Of a stretch of 64,000 nucleotides of DNA, positions 1 to 8,291 are shown piece by piece. The DNA comes from Saccharopolyspora shandongensis (GTDB lineage: Bacteria > Actinomycetota > Actinomycetes > Mycobacteriales > Pseudonocardiaceae): contig NZ_FNOK01000005.1 of assembly GCF_900106995.1 (NCBI RefSeq), positions 1 to 64,000 of the forward strand, written 5' to 3'. Position numbers and translations under genes: made by a program. How positions within the stretch are numbered: position 1 is the stretch's first letter; the number at the start of each line of letters is the position of its first letter. The notes below the pieces were generated by a model. It did no database searches, had not been told where the DNA came from, and saw nothing but the letters and a program-made list of their open reading frames with translations.

Positions 1-2
1 GT

Positions 3-1181
3 TCTGTGATCGTGGCGGGGGCTCGTACTCCGATGGGGCGGTTGCTGGGCTCGCTGAAGGGGTTTTCGGGTGCGGAGTTGGGTGGGTTCGCGATTCGGGC
101 TGCGTTGGAGCGGGCTGGGGTGCGGCCTGATCAGGTCGAGTACACGATCATGGGTCAGGTGCTGACGGCGGGTGCGGGGCAGATTCCGGCGCGGCAGGCT
201 GCGGTGGCGGCGGGCATTCCGATGGATGTGCCGGCGTTGACGATCAACAAGGTGTGTTTGTCGGGGCTGGATGCGATCGCGTTGGCGGATCAGTTGATCC
301 GGGCGGGTGAGTTCGATGTGGTGGTCGCGGGTGGTCAGGAGTCGATGACGCAGGCGCCGCATTTGCTGACGGGGTCGCGTGAGGGTTTCAAGTTCGGTGA
401 TGTGTCGATGTTGGATCACATGTCGCATGATGGTTTGTTCTGTGCGTTCGATCAGGTCGCGATGGGGTTGTCGACGGAGAAGCACAACGCGCGGTATGGG
501 TTGACCCGCGAGGAGCAGGACGCGTTCGCGGCGCGGTCTCATCGGCGTGCGGCGGCTGCCGCCCAGCGGGGTGTGTTCGCGGAGGAGATCGCGCCGGTGG
601 AGGTGCCGCGGCGCAAGGGCGCCCCGCTGGTCGTGGACGCCGATGAGGGCATTCGCGCGGACACCACGGTGGAGGGGCTGGCGAGGCTGCGTCCGGCGTT
701 CGCATCGGATGGGACGATCACGGCGGGGTCGGCGTCGCAGATTTCCGATGGTGCGGCGGCGGTCGTGGTGATGAGCAAGGCCAGGGCTGAGGAGCTGGGG
801 TTGTCGTGGCTTGCCGAGGTCGGTGCGCATGGTGTGGTCGCGGGGCCGGATGCGAGTTTGCATGAGCAGCCGTCGAATGCGATCCGGGCCGCGTGTGCGC
901 GGGAGCGGGTCGAGGTCGCGGATCTGGATCTGGTGGAGATCAATGAGGCGTTCGCGGCGGTGGGGATCGCGTCGATGCGTGCGTTGGGTGTTGATGAGGA
1001 GCGGGTGAACGTCAACGGTGGTGCGATCGCGTTGGGGCATCCGATCGGGATGTCGGGTGCGCGGTTGGTGTTGCACTTGGCGTTGGAGCTCAGGCGTCGT
1101 GGTGGCGGTGTTGGTGCGGCGGCGTTGTGCGGTGGTGGCGGGCAGGGCGACGCCCTGATCCTCCGCACCCCGAAAGCCTGA
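3..1181 (+). CDS. Acetyl-CoA acetyltransferase (thiolase), 5' end cut by window edge
   Basis: Thiolase that condenses or cleaves acyl-CoA in the cytoplasm. Visible family marks are the nucleophilic cysteine in [10 protein letters not shown] (about residue 84 counted from the GTG at 6), the histidine motif [11 protein letters not shown] near residue 343, and the C-terminal CGGGGQGDA that carries the second active cysteine. A GTG at 6 could serve as start, but the frame is open to the window edge and thiolases normally have a few residues before [12 protein letters not shown], so the true start probably lies outside. Codon third positions hold more G and T than in most neighbours, a pattern shared with etfB and etfA here. 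Family is certain; substrate (acetoacetyl-CoA or longer) is not resolved. Confidence 0.93.
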   Translation, partial: SVIVAGARTPMGRLLGSLKGFSGAELGGFAIRAALERAGVRPDQVEYTIMGQVLTAGAGQIPARQAAVAAGIPMDVPALTINKVCLSGLDAIALADQLIRAGEFDVVVAGGQESMTQAPHLLTGSREGFKFGDVSMLDHMSHDGLFCAFDQVAMGLSTEKHNARYGLTREEQDAFAARSHRRAAAAAQRGVFAEEIAPVEVPRRKGAPLVVDADEGIRADTTVEGLARLRPAFASDGTITAGSASQISDGAAAVVVMSKARAEELGLSWLAEVGAHGVVAGPDASLHEQPSNAIRAACARERVEVADLDLVEINEAFAAVGIASMRALGVDEERVNVNGGAIALGHPIGMSGARLVLHLALELRRRGGGVGAAALCGGGGQGDALILRTPKA

Positions 1182-1261
1182 CCACTACCAACCCTGAAAT
1201 CGACCCGGAGATCCCGCACCGTCGGTGATCGACCGGCTCCGGCGTGGCTACCCTGGACGGC

Positions 1262-2011
1262 ATGAAGTGGCTTCCAGGGGGATGGCAACGGGCTGATCGG
1301 GTCGAGCAGGAGAGGGCGACCGTCCCGGCAGGCCCCCGCAACACCGCCCGTTACACCTCGAACCCCGCCGGAGCTGCCGAGCCCGCCACCCGTGTGCAGC
1401 CCGGCGGCGGACACCGCCCGACCCTGCTGAGCGCGGACGCGCACGACGTCGACGTCAGCGCCAGCAGCTTCAAGGCGCTGCTCATCGGTGGCGGCATCAG
1501 CGGTCTGCTCACCGTGCTCGTCGCCGCGGCACTGGTCAACAACGGCAACAGCGTCGGCTTGTGGATCTGGCAGCTCGTCTTCGGCGTGATCTTCCTCTGG
1601 TTCCTCACCGCATCCCGGGGCATGCTCAACAGCCGCGGCTTCCTGCTCGACCGCAGCGGCTTCTACGCCCGCACCCGCGGCGAGGTGTTCGGCGTCACGT
1701 GGGACGAGATCAAGGCCGTCGGGGTCGGCACGCTGCCATGGATCCAGCACCGCCGCCCGGTCGCGCCGGAGCGCCGCCACGCGCTGGAGATCTACCCCGC
1801 GGATCCGGGCTTCGCGTCGCGGCACCCGGAGCTGGACCGCTGGCGGGTGGAGGAGCAGCCGTCGATGCCGGGGCTGCCCGGCGAGCGCTACCGGTTCCAC
1901 CTGCCGCCGTTCAGCAGGCTGCCGAAGGAGCTGGAAGACGCGGTGCAGACGGTCGCCCCGCAGAAGTGGATCGGCCGGTACAAGCGGGAACTCCCGCCGC
2001 CGCAGGCCTGA
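1262..2011 (+). CDS. Hypothetical membrane protein with two adjacent TM segments and PH-like C-terminal half
   Basis: About 249 residues. A polar N-terminal stretch of about 65 residues precedes two hydrophobic segments (roughly residues 68-90, containing GGGISGLLTVLVAAAL, and 96-115, containing LWIWQLVFGVIFLWFL). The soluble C-terminal half contains SGFYARTRGEVFGVTWDEI, which resembles the strand-rich bacterial PH-type domains that follow paired TM helices; this is inference only. The ATG at 1262 is preferred over the in-frame GTG at 1244 because it gives a normal MKWLPGGW start. It converges on dinB with 3 bases between the stop codons. Confidence 0.7.
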   Translation: MKWLPGGWQRADRVEQERATVPAGPRNTARYTSNPAGAAEPATRVQPGGGHRPTLLSADAHDVDVSASSFKALLIGGGISGLLTVLVAAALVNNGNSVGLWIWQLVFGVIFLWFLTASRGMLNSRGFLLDRSGFYARTRGEVFGVTWDEIKAVGVGTLPWIQHRRPVAPERRHALEIYPADPGFASRHPELDRWRVEEQPSMPGLPGERYRFHLPPFSRLPKELEDAVQTVAPQKWIGRYKRELPPPQA

Positions 2012-2014
2012 CGG

Positions 2015-3343
2015 CTACCAGCCGAGGCTGTCGATCGGGTCCGACGAGGTCAGCTCCGGCGCGTCGATGGCGAAGGTGCGGGCCACCCCGCGGCCGCTGG
2101 TGGCGGTCTCGAACCGGACGGTGACGCGACCGTGCCCGGCGCCCTGAACCCAGCCGTGCCCGAACTCGCTGTGCCGCACGTCGTCGCCCGCCCGCCAGTG
2201 CCGGGTCGCCGGCGCCGGGCTCGGTTCGGGGACGGGCTGGGCGGCGGGCGCCGGAGATTCCTGCTGGTCGGCTGGGTTGCCGAACAACGGCTCCTGCTCC
2301 GAGGTCGCCAATCCCGAGTAGGAGACGCCGACCAGCCGGACCGGCGTGCCCGGCGGGACAGCAACGGGCAGCAACCGCCGCGCCGCAGCGGCGAGCGCTC
2401 CGAGATCGCTGGTCGCCGACGCGAACGTCTCCGCGCGGCTGATCGTGGTGAAGTCGGAGTCCCGGACCTTGATCGTCACGGTGCGCGCGGCGCGCCCCGA
2501 GGACACCAACCGGCGGTGCGCCGACTCGGCCATCCCTGCCACCTCGGCCTGCAGCTTCGCCTGGTCGGTGATGTCGAAGTCGAACGTCGTCTCGGCGCTG
2601 ACCTGCTTCGCCTCGGCGCGCTCGGCCACCGGGTGCTCGTCGATGCCGTGCGCGAGGCGGTGCAGCTCGGTGCCGTGCGCCTGCCCGAGCAGCGACGTCA
2701 CGTCGTTGGGGCGCAGCGCGGCGAGCTCGCCGATCGTCTGGACGCCGATGCGGTGCAGCTTCGACTCCGTCACCGGCCCGATGCCCCACATCTTGCGCAC
2801 CGGCAGCCCCGACAGCAGTTCCAGCTGCTGCTCCGGCGGCACCACGAGCATGCCGTCCGGCTTGGCCAGGCCCGAGGCGATCTTGGCGAGCTGCTTGCCG
2901 GCGCCGGCGCCGATCGACGCCGTCACCCCGACCTCGCGGTGCACCCGCGCGCGCAGCCGCGTGGAGAAGTCCTCGACCTGCGCCGTGGTGGCCCCGGCGA
3001 GCTCGGTGGGCTCCAGGAACGCCTCGTCGACTGAGACCTGCTCGACGACGTCCGAAACCTCCCGGACGATGCCGAGCACCCGCTTGCTCACCGCCTGGTA
3101 GACGCGGAACCGGGGCGGGAGCACCACCGCGACGGGACAGCGGCGGCGCGCCTCCGCCATCGACATTGCCGACCGCGCGCCGTACTCCCGGGCCTCGTAG
3201 CTGGCGCCGGCGACGGTGCCGCGCGGGCCGAGCCCGCCGACGAGCACCGGGCGCCCGCCGACGGTGGGGCGGGTCAGCTGCTCCACGGACGCGAAGAACG
3301 CATCCATGTCCATGTGCAGCACCCACCTCGGCATGACCGCCAT
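2015..3343 (-). CDS. dinB: DNA polymerase IV (Y-family translesion polymerase)
   Basis: Error-prone polymerase acting at damaged templates. The N-terminus has the catalytic MDMDAFFASVEQ (metal-binding aspartates), then the YEAREYGARSAM steric-gate region, and the second catalytic motif SVDEAFLEP near residue 110. A helix-hairpin-helix region (GIGPVTESKLHRIGV) and little-finger domain follow. The last 70 residues, after a Pro/Ala-rich linker, form the W-AGDDVRHSEFGHGWVQG extension seen in actinobacterial DinB proteins. 442 residues is normal for this subtype. The internal ATG at 3334 (MPRWVLHMD) is an alternative start; no clear ribosome binding site decides. No LexA-type box was seen upstream. 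Confidence 0.94.
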   Translation of the reverse strand: MAVMPRWVLHMDMDAFFASVEQLTRPTVGGRPVLVGGLGPRGTVAGASYEAREYGARSAMSMAEARRRCPVAVVLPPRFRVYQAVSKRVLGIVREVSDVVEQVSVDEAFLEPTELAGATTAQVEDFSTRLRARVHREVGVTASIGAGAGKQLAKIASGLAKPDGMLVVPPEQQLELLSGLPVRKMWGIGPVTESKLHRIGVQTIGELAALRPNDVTSLLGQAHGTELHRLAHGIDEHPVAERAEAKQVSAETTFDFDITDQAKLQAEVAGMAESAHRRLVSSGRAARTVTIKVRDSDFTTISRAETFASATSDLGALAAAARRLLPVAVPPGTPVRLVGVSYSGLATSEQEPLFGNPADQQESPAPAAQPVPEPSPAPATRHWRAGDDVRHSEFGHGWVQGAGHGRVTVRFETATSGRGVARTFAIDAPELTSSDPIDSLGW

Positions 3344-3389
3344 TCAACGGGATGCCTCTGACAGCCGCCGCCGCGGCCGGGCGAGGTGA

Positions 3390-3544
3390 GAGCAAGGGAA
3401 CCTTCCTGTCACCGCAGGCCGCTGACCTCCGCGGCGGGGCGCGAGGATGGGAACCTTCCTGTCACTCCCGGCCGTGCGGGAACGAGCAAGGGAACCTTCC
3501 TGTCACCCCGAGCCGGGGTGTGTGCATGGGAACTTTCCTGTCAC
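3390..3544 (+). repeat. Dispersed 23-bp repeat, cluster A (4 copies, same direction)
   Basis: Copies at 3390-3412, 3443-3465, 3484-3506 and 3522-3544. Each reads GAGCAWGGGAACCTTCC then TGTCAC on this strand; the last has AACTTTCC in place of AACCTTCC. Start-to-start steps are 53, 41 and 38 bases and the spacers are unrelated GC-rich sequence. The cluster fills the gap between the dinB start and the end of the TipAS gene, both on the minus strand. The core has partial dyad symmetry (GGAA..TTCC). Function unknown. Confidence 0.93.
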
Positions 3545-3563
3545 CGCGCCGCCCGGCGGCCGG

Positions 3564-3974
3564 TCAGCGCAGCTTCGCCCAGGCGTAGGTGATCATCGCG
3601 TCGCGCATGTAGTCGGCCATGCCCTTCGGCTTGCGGCGCTCGATGCGGCGGCGGAACTTCGGCTGGTTCACGTACATCTCCGCCAGCCGCAGGTAGGAGG
3701 ACCGGTCCGGGGTCCAGAAGTGGCAGAGCCAGCGGTAGTGCTCGTGGATCACCTGCTGGGTGCGGGGGTCGTTCTCGGGGACGCCGGTGGCGAACAGCTC
3801 GGCGACGGCCGAGCTGATCCGGTTCCAGTCGGCGCCGATGCGCTGCGCGAGCGCTTTGCGCTGCTCCGGGGAGATGGGGCCGTTGGCTCCGGCGGGGGTG
3901 AGGTTTCCGATCAGGGCGGTGCCGTCCTCGACGGCTTCGGCCTGATCGAGACCGGGGCTCCCAAACGGCTGCAC
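3564..3974 (-). CDS. Stand-alone TipAS-type drug-binding protein
   Basis: 136 residues made of just a TipAS antibiotic-recognition domain, the ligand-binding half of TipA-class MerR regulators. It shows the conserved HYRWLCHFWTPDRSSYLRLAE and MADYMRDAMITYAW signatures of the globin-like helical fold. There is no N-terminal MerR helix-turn-helix, so it cannot act as a TipAL regulator by itself. Stand-alone TipAS proteins are known to bind antibiotics such as thiopeptides or albicidin, so a sequestering or immunity role is a reasonable inference. Start: GTG at 3974, 5 bases after GGGGAGGAAGGG, a strong ribosome binding site. The gap downstream is filled with repeat cluster A. Confidence 0.82.
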   Translation of the reverse strand: MQPFGSPGLDQAEAVEDGTALIGNLTPAGANGPISPEQRKALAQRIGADWNRISSAVAELFATGVPENDPRTQQVIHEHYRWLCHFWTPDRSSYLRLAEMYVNQPKFRRRIERRKPKGMADYMRDAMITYAWAKLR

Positions 3975-4161
3975 GGCGTCCCTTCCTCCCCTGACGTGCG
4001 GGCACGGCGCATGACGATCAAGCACGGATCGTGATCGACATTGCGGGCGATCACGGCCCTGATCACCTGCCCGTGGCACATTAACTGAGCGAAGTGGACG
4101 CTGCGCGTGATTGCGGCGATCCGCTACCAGCCTGTGATGCCCCGGTCGAGTGCGATGGCGC
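3975..4161. other. Intergenic gap upstream of the TipAS gene
   Basis: 187 bases between two minus-strand genes. It carries the TipAS ribosome binding site at 3979-3990. Several scattered GATCA/TGATC words occur around 4013-4063, but I could not define a convincing operator, promoter or terminator. Confidence 0.4.
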
Positions 4162-4347
4162 TCAGCCGGCTTCCGGACCAGCGGTGTCGTCCTGCTCGTC
4201 GGCCGCGGACCGTTCGGGCGGCGCGAGGAACACCACACCGCTTTCCAGGTCCAGCGGCCCGTCGGGGTCGTGCCCTCGCGAGATGCCGGTCTGGTCGCCT
4301 TCGTGCTGGAGCTTCCGGCCGGGGAAGAGTTCGCCGTATTTGCCCAT
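4162..4347 (-). CDS. Small hypothetical protein, DUF6191-like
   Basis: 61 residues beginning MGKYGELFPGRKLQHEGD and containing GPLDLESGVVFL. The pattern ELFxPGRKH ... DLxSGxVxL is one I associate with a family of short actinobacterial proteins of unknown function (DUF6191-like). Codon use is typical of the region and the frame is closed by normal start and stop codons. It has no signal peptide or membrane segment. It lies 67 bases beyond the start of the substrate-binding protein gene that ends at 4415, on the same strand. A chance frame cannot be excluded at this length. Confidence 0.55.
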   Translation of the reverse strand: MGKYGELFPGRKLQHEGDQTGISRGHDPDGPLDLESGVVFLAPPERSAADEQDDTAGPEAG

Positions 4348-4414
4348 GCACTCAAGGTAGCCCCGGCGCCGGCGGCCGGGGCCGGTGCGATGACGCCGGC
4401 CCCGGCACGGGCGA

Positions 4415-5392
4415 TCAGCAGTGGGCCTTGTAGAAGTACTGCGCCTGCTGGTCGATGTTGTCCTTGGTGATGGCGATCATCTCGGTCTTGGTCTCCCGTT
4501 CGACCGGCTGGCCCTTGATCGCCGCGATGGCGCGCTTGACGCCTTCCTGCCCGATCTTGCCGGGGTTCTGCGCGATGAGCGCCTGGACCCGGCCGTTGCG
4601 CAGGTCGTCGACCTGCTTCGGACTGGCGTCGAACCCGACCAGCTGCACCTGCCCGGACTTGCTGGCGTTGAACAGCGCGGTGGCGGCGCCTTCGCCGGTG
4701 TTGAGGTTGGTGCCGAACACGCCGACGAGGTCTGGGTTCGCGGCCAGCGTCGCCGACACGATCTGCGCGGCGGTCGCCGCCTCGTTCTCGGTGTACTGGG
4801 TGGGCAGCAGCTTCAGGTTCGGGTGCTTGGCGATCTCCTCCTCGAAGCCCTTGGCCCGCGCGTCGGTGGTCGAGGTGCCCGCCTTCGTGTTCAGCGCCAG
4901 CACCGACCCCGGCTTGTCGCCGACCAGCTGCGCCAGCGTTTGCGCGGCCAGCTGGCCGCCCGCGTAGTTGTCCGACGACAGCGAGGTGACCGAGATGGAC
5001 CGGTCCTCCAGCGCGGTGTCGACCTCGACGACCTGGATGCCGTTGCTCTTGGCCTGCTGCAACGGCGCGGCCAGCGCCTTGTCGTCGGTGGGCGCGATGA
5101 TCACCGCGCCGGGCTTGGTGCTGACGATGCCGCCCAGGATCTGCGACTGCTCGGCCTGCTCGAACTTCTCCGGGGCCTGCGCGTTGAGCTGGTAGCCCTG
5201 CGCGCTCGCCTCCTGCTGCGCCGCGCATTCCATGGACACGTAGAACGGTTCGCCGCGCATCCCGGTGATCAGGGCCAGGTTCTTGTTGTTGGGATCGGTC
5301 TGCCCGTTGCCGGTGTCACCGATCTGGCCGGACCCGCAGCCGGCCAGCAGCAGCGCCGCACCCAGCGCCAGCGCGGTTTTGTGCGTTCTCAT
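4415..5392 (-). CDS. Sugar ABC transporter substrate-binding lipoprotein
   Basis: Extracellular sugar-capturing component of the ABC transporter encoded just upstream. The N-terminus MRTHKTALALGAALLLAGCGSG is a lipoprotein signal (lipobox LAGC), so the mature protein is anchored by Cys19. The rest is a periplasmic-binding-protein type 4 fold (ribose/xylose/galactose class): hinge motifs VIIAPTDDKALAAPLQQA, SDNYAGGQLAAQ and GVFGTNLNTGEGAATAL. 325 residues is typical. Start ATG at 5392 follows GGAGGTAAAT. It is the last gene of the minus-strand operon, 42 bases after the permease stop. Context with GH47 and mannose-6-phosphate isomerase suggests mannose or a short mannoside as ligand; that is inference. 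Confidence 0.93.
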   Translation of the reverse strand: MRTHKTALALGAALLLAGCGSGQIGDTGNGQTDPNNKNLALITGMRGEPFYVSMECAAQQEASAQGYQLNAQAPEKFEQAEQSQILGGIVSTKPGAVIIAPTDDKALAAPLQQAKSNGIQVVEVDTALEDRSISVTSLSSDNYAGGQLAAQTLAQLVGDKPGSVLALNTKAGTSTTDARAKGFEEEIAKHPNLKLLPTQYTENEAATAAQIVSATLAANPDLVGVFGTNLNTGEGAATALFNASKSGQVQLVGFDASPKQVDDLRNGRVQALIAQNPGKIGQEGVKRAIAAIKGQPVERETKTEMIAITKDNIDQQAQYFYKAHC

Positions 5393-5434
5393 CAGCGATT
5401 TACCTCCACACGCCGTTGTGCCGAAGATCGAGTG

Positions 5435-6484
5435 TCAGCGGTTGTTGCGCGCCCGCCGCCTGCGCTGGTCCAGCCAGACCGCGGCGACCAGGACCGCGCC
5501 GACCGCGATCGGTTGCCAGAACGGCCGCACCCCGGTCATCACGAATCCGGCGTCGAGCACCGCGGGGATGAACACGCCGATGACGCTGCCGAGCACCGTG
5601 CCGATGCCGCCGAACAGGCTGGTCCCGCCCAGCACCACGGCCGCGATCGCGTTCAGGTTGTCGTTGCTGTGGCCGCTGATCGTGGTGGTGCCGAAGTAGG
5701 CCAGTGACATGAACCCGGCCAGCCCGGCCAGCACCCCGGTGAGGGCGTAGACGGTGACCAGGTGCCGGGTGACCTTGATGCCGCTGCGGCGGGCGGCTTC
5801 GGCGTTCGAGCCGATCGCGTAGGTGTAGCGGCCGAAGGCCGTGGTGTGCAGCAGCCACAGCGCCAGCAGCGTGATCACCGCCGCGAGGATCACCAGGTTC
5901 GGGACCACCACGAACGACGTCCCGGTGCCGAGGGTCTTGCGCAGCGCGTTGGGCACCGTCCGCACGTCGACACCGTTGGTGAGCAGCTGCGCGGCACCGA
6001 GTGCCGCGCCGAACGAGCCGAGCGTGACGATCAGCGCCGGGACCCGGGCGACGGCGACGAGCAACCCGTTCAGCAGGCCCCACAGCGCGCCGCCGACGAG
6101 CGCGACCAGCAGACCGATCGCGATCACGCCCCAGCCGGCGTTCGTCGCGTCGCCGCCGCTGAGCCATTCCATGGTCATCGCGGACACGACGCCGGAGAAC
6201 ACCAGCACCGATCCCACCGACAGGTCGATGCCGGAGGTGATGATCACGAAGGTCATGCCGACCGCGAGCATCAGCAGCGGCGCCGCCTGCACCAGCAGGT
6301 TCTGGGTGTTGAACAGGGTGGGGAAGGCGTCCGGGCGGAGCACGCTGAACAGCACGCACAGGACGACGAGCACCAGGCCGGTCCACAGCGTGTTCGAGGA
6401 AGCCAGCCGCGCGCCGATTCCCTTGGCCGGGGCCGGCGCCTTCTCTTCCACAGTGGACTCGGGTGTTTCCTGCTGGGTGGCCAT
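5435..6484 (-). CDS. Sugar ABC transporter permease (RbsC/CUT2 type)
   Basis: Membrane channel of the CUT2 sugar transporter. 349 residues with roughly ten hydrophobic segments, including the conserved MTFVIITSGIDLSVGSVL loop and the GTSLFGGIGTVLGSVIGVFIPAVL segment of RbsC-type permeases. A 30-residue charged N-terminal extension precedes the first TM helix, as in many actinobacterial members. The ATG overlaps the stop codon of the upstream ATPase gene by one base (TGATG), showing translational coupling. A single permease probably acts as a homodimer with the ATPase at 6484-7248. Confidence 0.94.
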   Translation of the reverse strand: MATQQETPESTVEEKAPAPAKGIGARLASSNTLWTGLVLVVLCVLFSVLRPDAFPTLFNTQNLLVQAAPLLMLAVGMTFVIITSGIDLSVGSVLVFSGVVSAMTMEWLSGGDATNAGWGVIAIGLLVALVGGALWGLLNGLLVAVARVPALIVTLGSFGAALGAAQLLTNGVDVRTVPNALRKTLGTGTSFVVVPNLVILAAVITLLALWLLHTTAFGRYTYAIGSNAEAARRSGIKVTRHLVTVYALTGVLAGLAGFMSLAYFGTTTISGHSNDNLNAIAAVVLGGTSLFGGIGTVLGSVIGVFIPAVLDAGFVMTGVRPFWQPIAVGAVLVAAVWLDQRRRRARNNR

Positions 6485-7248
6485 CAGCTCGCGTCCTCCT
6501 GCGACAGTGCGCCGGTCATGGCGCCGACCAGGTCCTCCAGGGTCGCCTCGGCGGCGCTGAACCGCGCCACCCGGCTGCCGAGGCGCAACACCTCGACCCG
6601 ATCCGCGACCGACAGCACCTCCGGCATGTTGTGGCTGATCAGCACCACCGAGATGCCGGTGTCGCGAACCCGCCGGATCACCTCCAGCACGCGTTCACGC
6701 TGCACGACGCCCAGAGCGGCGGTGGGCTCGTCCATGAACACGAGCTTGTCCGCCCAGGTGACCGAGCGCGCGACCGCGACGCTTTGCCGCTGCCCGCCGG
6801 ACAGCGAGCCGATCGGCACCGACAGGTCTGGCAGCGACACCCCGAACTTCGCGAACTGCTCGGCGGCCTGCTCGCGCATCTTCGCCTTGTCCAGCATGCC
6901 GAGCCGGCCGAGCAGCCCGGGCCGCCGGATCTCCCGCCCCAGGAACAGGTTCGCGGCCGGGTCGAGATCCGGCGCCACCGCGAGGTCCTGGTAGGCGGTC
7001 TCGATGCCGTGCGACCGGGCGACGGTGGGGGAGTCGAGCGTCACCGGCTTGCCGCCGACCAGGATCTGCCCCGAATCCGGCTGCTCGACGCCCGAAAGGC
7101 ATTTCACCAGCGTCGACTTGCCGGCGCCGTTGTCGCCGATGAGCGCGACGACCTCACCCGGGTGCACGGTGAACGACGCGCCGCGCAGCGCTTCCACGCT
7201 GCCGTAGCGCTTGACCAGGTTGCGGGCTTCCAGGAGCGGTTCGGTCAT
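6484..7248 (-). CDS. Sugar ABC transporter ATP-binding protein (single-domain)
   Basis: 254-residue ATPase that powers uptake. Walker A GDNGAGKST, signature LSGGQRQSVAVARS and Walker B LVFMDEPTAAL are all intact. Unlike RbsA/XylG, which have two tandem ATPase halves, this has one, as in FrcA-type transporters for fructose, mannose and ribose. That supports a hexose/mannose role. The ATG at 7248 overlaps the stop codon of the isomerase gene (ATGA), so the two are translationally coupled. Confidence 0.94.
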   Translation of the reverse strand: MTEPLLEARNLVKRYGSVEALRGASFTVHPGEVVALIGDNGAGKSTLVKCLSGVEQPDSGQILVGGKPVTLDSPTVARSHGIETAYQDLAVAPDLDPAANLFLGREIRRPGLLGRLGMLDKAKMREQAAEQFAKFGVSLPDLSVPIGSLSGGQRQSVAVARSVTWADKLVFMDEPTAALGVVQRERVLEVIRRVRDTGISVVLISHNMPEVLSVADRVEVLRLGSRVARFSAAEATLEDLVGAMTGALSQEDAS

Positions 7249-8291
7249 CTCGGGCTCCCAGCAGTCGGCGGGCGGCAGTGCACCACGGTGACGTCCCCGT
7301 CGAGCTGTGCAGCCCCGGCGGAATGCGGGATCACGGCGGTGCTGCCGCGGTGCAGCGGCAGTTCGGTGCCGCCGTCCGTGCGCAGATTCCCGCTGCCGTC
7401 CAGCGCGATGAGCACGCCGAACGACGGCTCGAGTTCGACGCCGCCGTGCAGGCGCTCGGCGCGGAAGAAGGGCGCAGCGTCGTCGGCCAGCAGCGGGACG
7501 CGGGGCTCGGACCGGTCCGCGGTGCGCTTGATCAGCGAGTCCAGCACCGCATCGCCGAAACCGTCGCGATTGACCGTTTCGAGCGCGGTCTGCCGGTCCA
7601 TGCCCAGGAACGCGCCTTCGGCATCGGCCAGGAAACCCTGCCATTCCAACGTGATCGAGAAGTCCGTCGGCTGCTGCAGTTCGACGATGAACACGCCCGC
7701 ACCGATGGCGTGCGGGGTGCCCGCCGGGACGTGCACGGTGTCGCCGGGCCGGACGGGGATCTCGTTGAGCGAACCGAGCATCGCCGACGAATCCTGCGTG
7801 GCCACCCACCGGGCGACCGTCTCCGGCGCGACGTCTTCGCGGAAACCCAGGTACACCACCGGGTTCGCGCCGGACGTGCCGACCACGATCCACGCCTCGG
7901 TCTTGCCGAACCGGGAACCGAGGTGCCGCTGGGCGAAGGCGTCCGAGGGATGGCAGTGCACCGGCAGCCGCTGCCCCGCGTCCAGGAGCTTGACCAGCAG
8001 CGCGGTGCTGTCGCCGAAGGCGGCCACGTGCTCGGCGCCCAGCCATCGCTCGGGTTCGGCGGTCACCGCGTCGCGCAGCAAACGCCCGTCCGGCAGGCGG
8101 GACAGGCCCGACTCGTCCTGGCCGAACCGCGTCGTGGTGGACGCGACCCAGTCCTCCGGGCCGAATTCGCGGTCGTCCGAGCCGCGCAGCGCGGCGATCG
8201 ACGCACCGCCCCGGTAGAACTGCCGGGGCTGGTTGGCCGGCAGGGCGATCGGAACCGCCGGGCCGGACTGATCATTGTGGACAGAGCTCAA
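7245..8291 (-). CDS. manA: Mannose-6-phosphate isomerase, class I type
   Basis: Zinc enzyme interconverting mannose-6-phosphate and fructose-6-phosphate. The cupin core shows the metal-binding PVHCHPSDAFAQ near residue 115, KTEAWIVV, and VHVPAGTPHAIG near residue 190. About 348 residues, normal for the short class I type. The start is TTG at 8291, which overlaps the regulator's stop (TTGA), so translation is probably coupled. The operon context (LacI regulator, sugar transporter, divergent alpha-mannosidase) fits processing of imported mannose. No sugar kinase is present in this window, so the phosphorylation step must be encoded elsewhere. Confidence 0.9.
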   Translation of the reverse strand: MSSVHNDQSGPAVPIALPANQPRQFYRGGASIAALRGSDDREFGPEDWVASTTTRFGQDESGLSRLPDGRLLRDAVTAEPERWLGAEHVAAFGDSTALLVKLLDAGQRLPVHCHPSDAFAQRHLGSRFGKTEAWIVVGTSGANPVVYLGFREDVAPETVARWVATQDSSAMLGSLNEIPVRPGDTVHVPAGTPHAIGAGVFIVELQQPTDFSITLEWQGFLADAEGAFLGMDRQTALETVNRDGFGDAVLDSLIKRTADRSEPRVPLLADDAAPFFRAERLHGGVELEPSFGVLIALDGSGNLRTDGGTELPLHRGSTAVIPHSAGAAQLDGDVTVVHCRPPTAGSPR

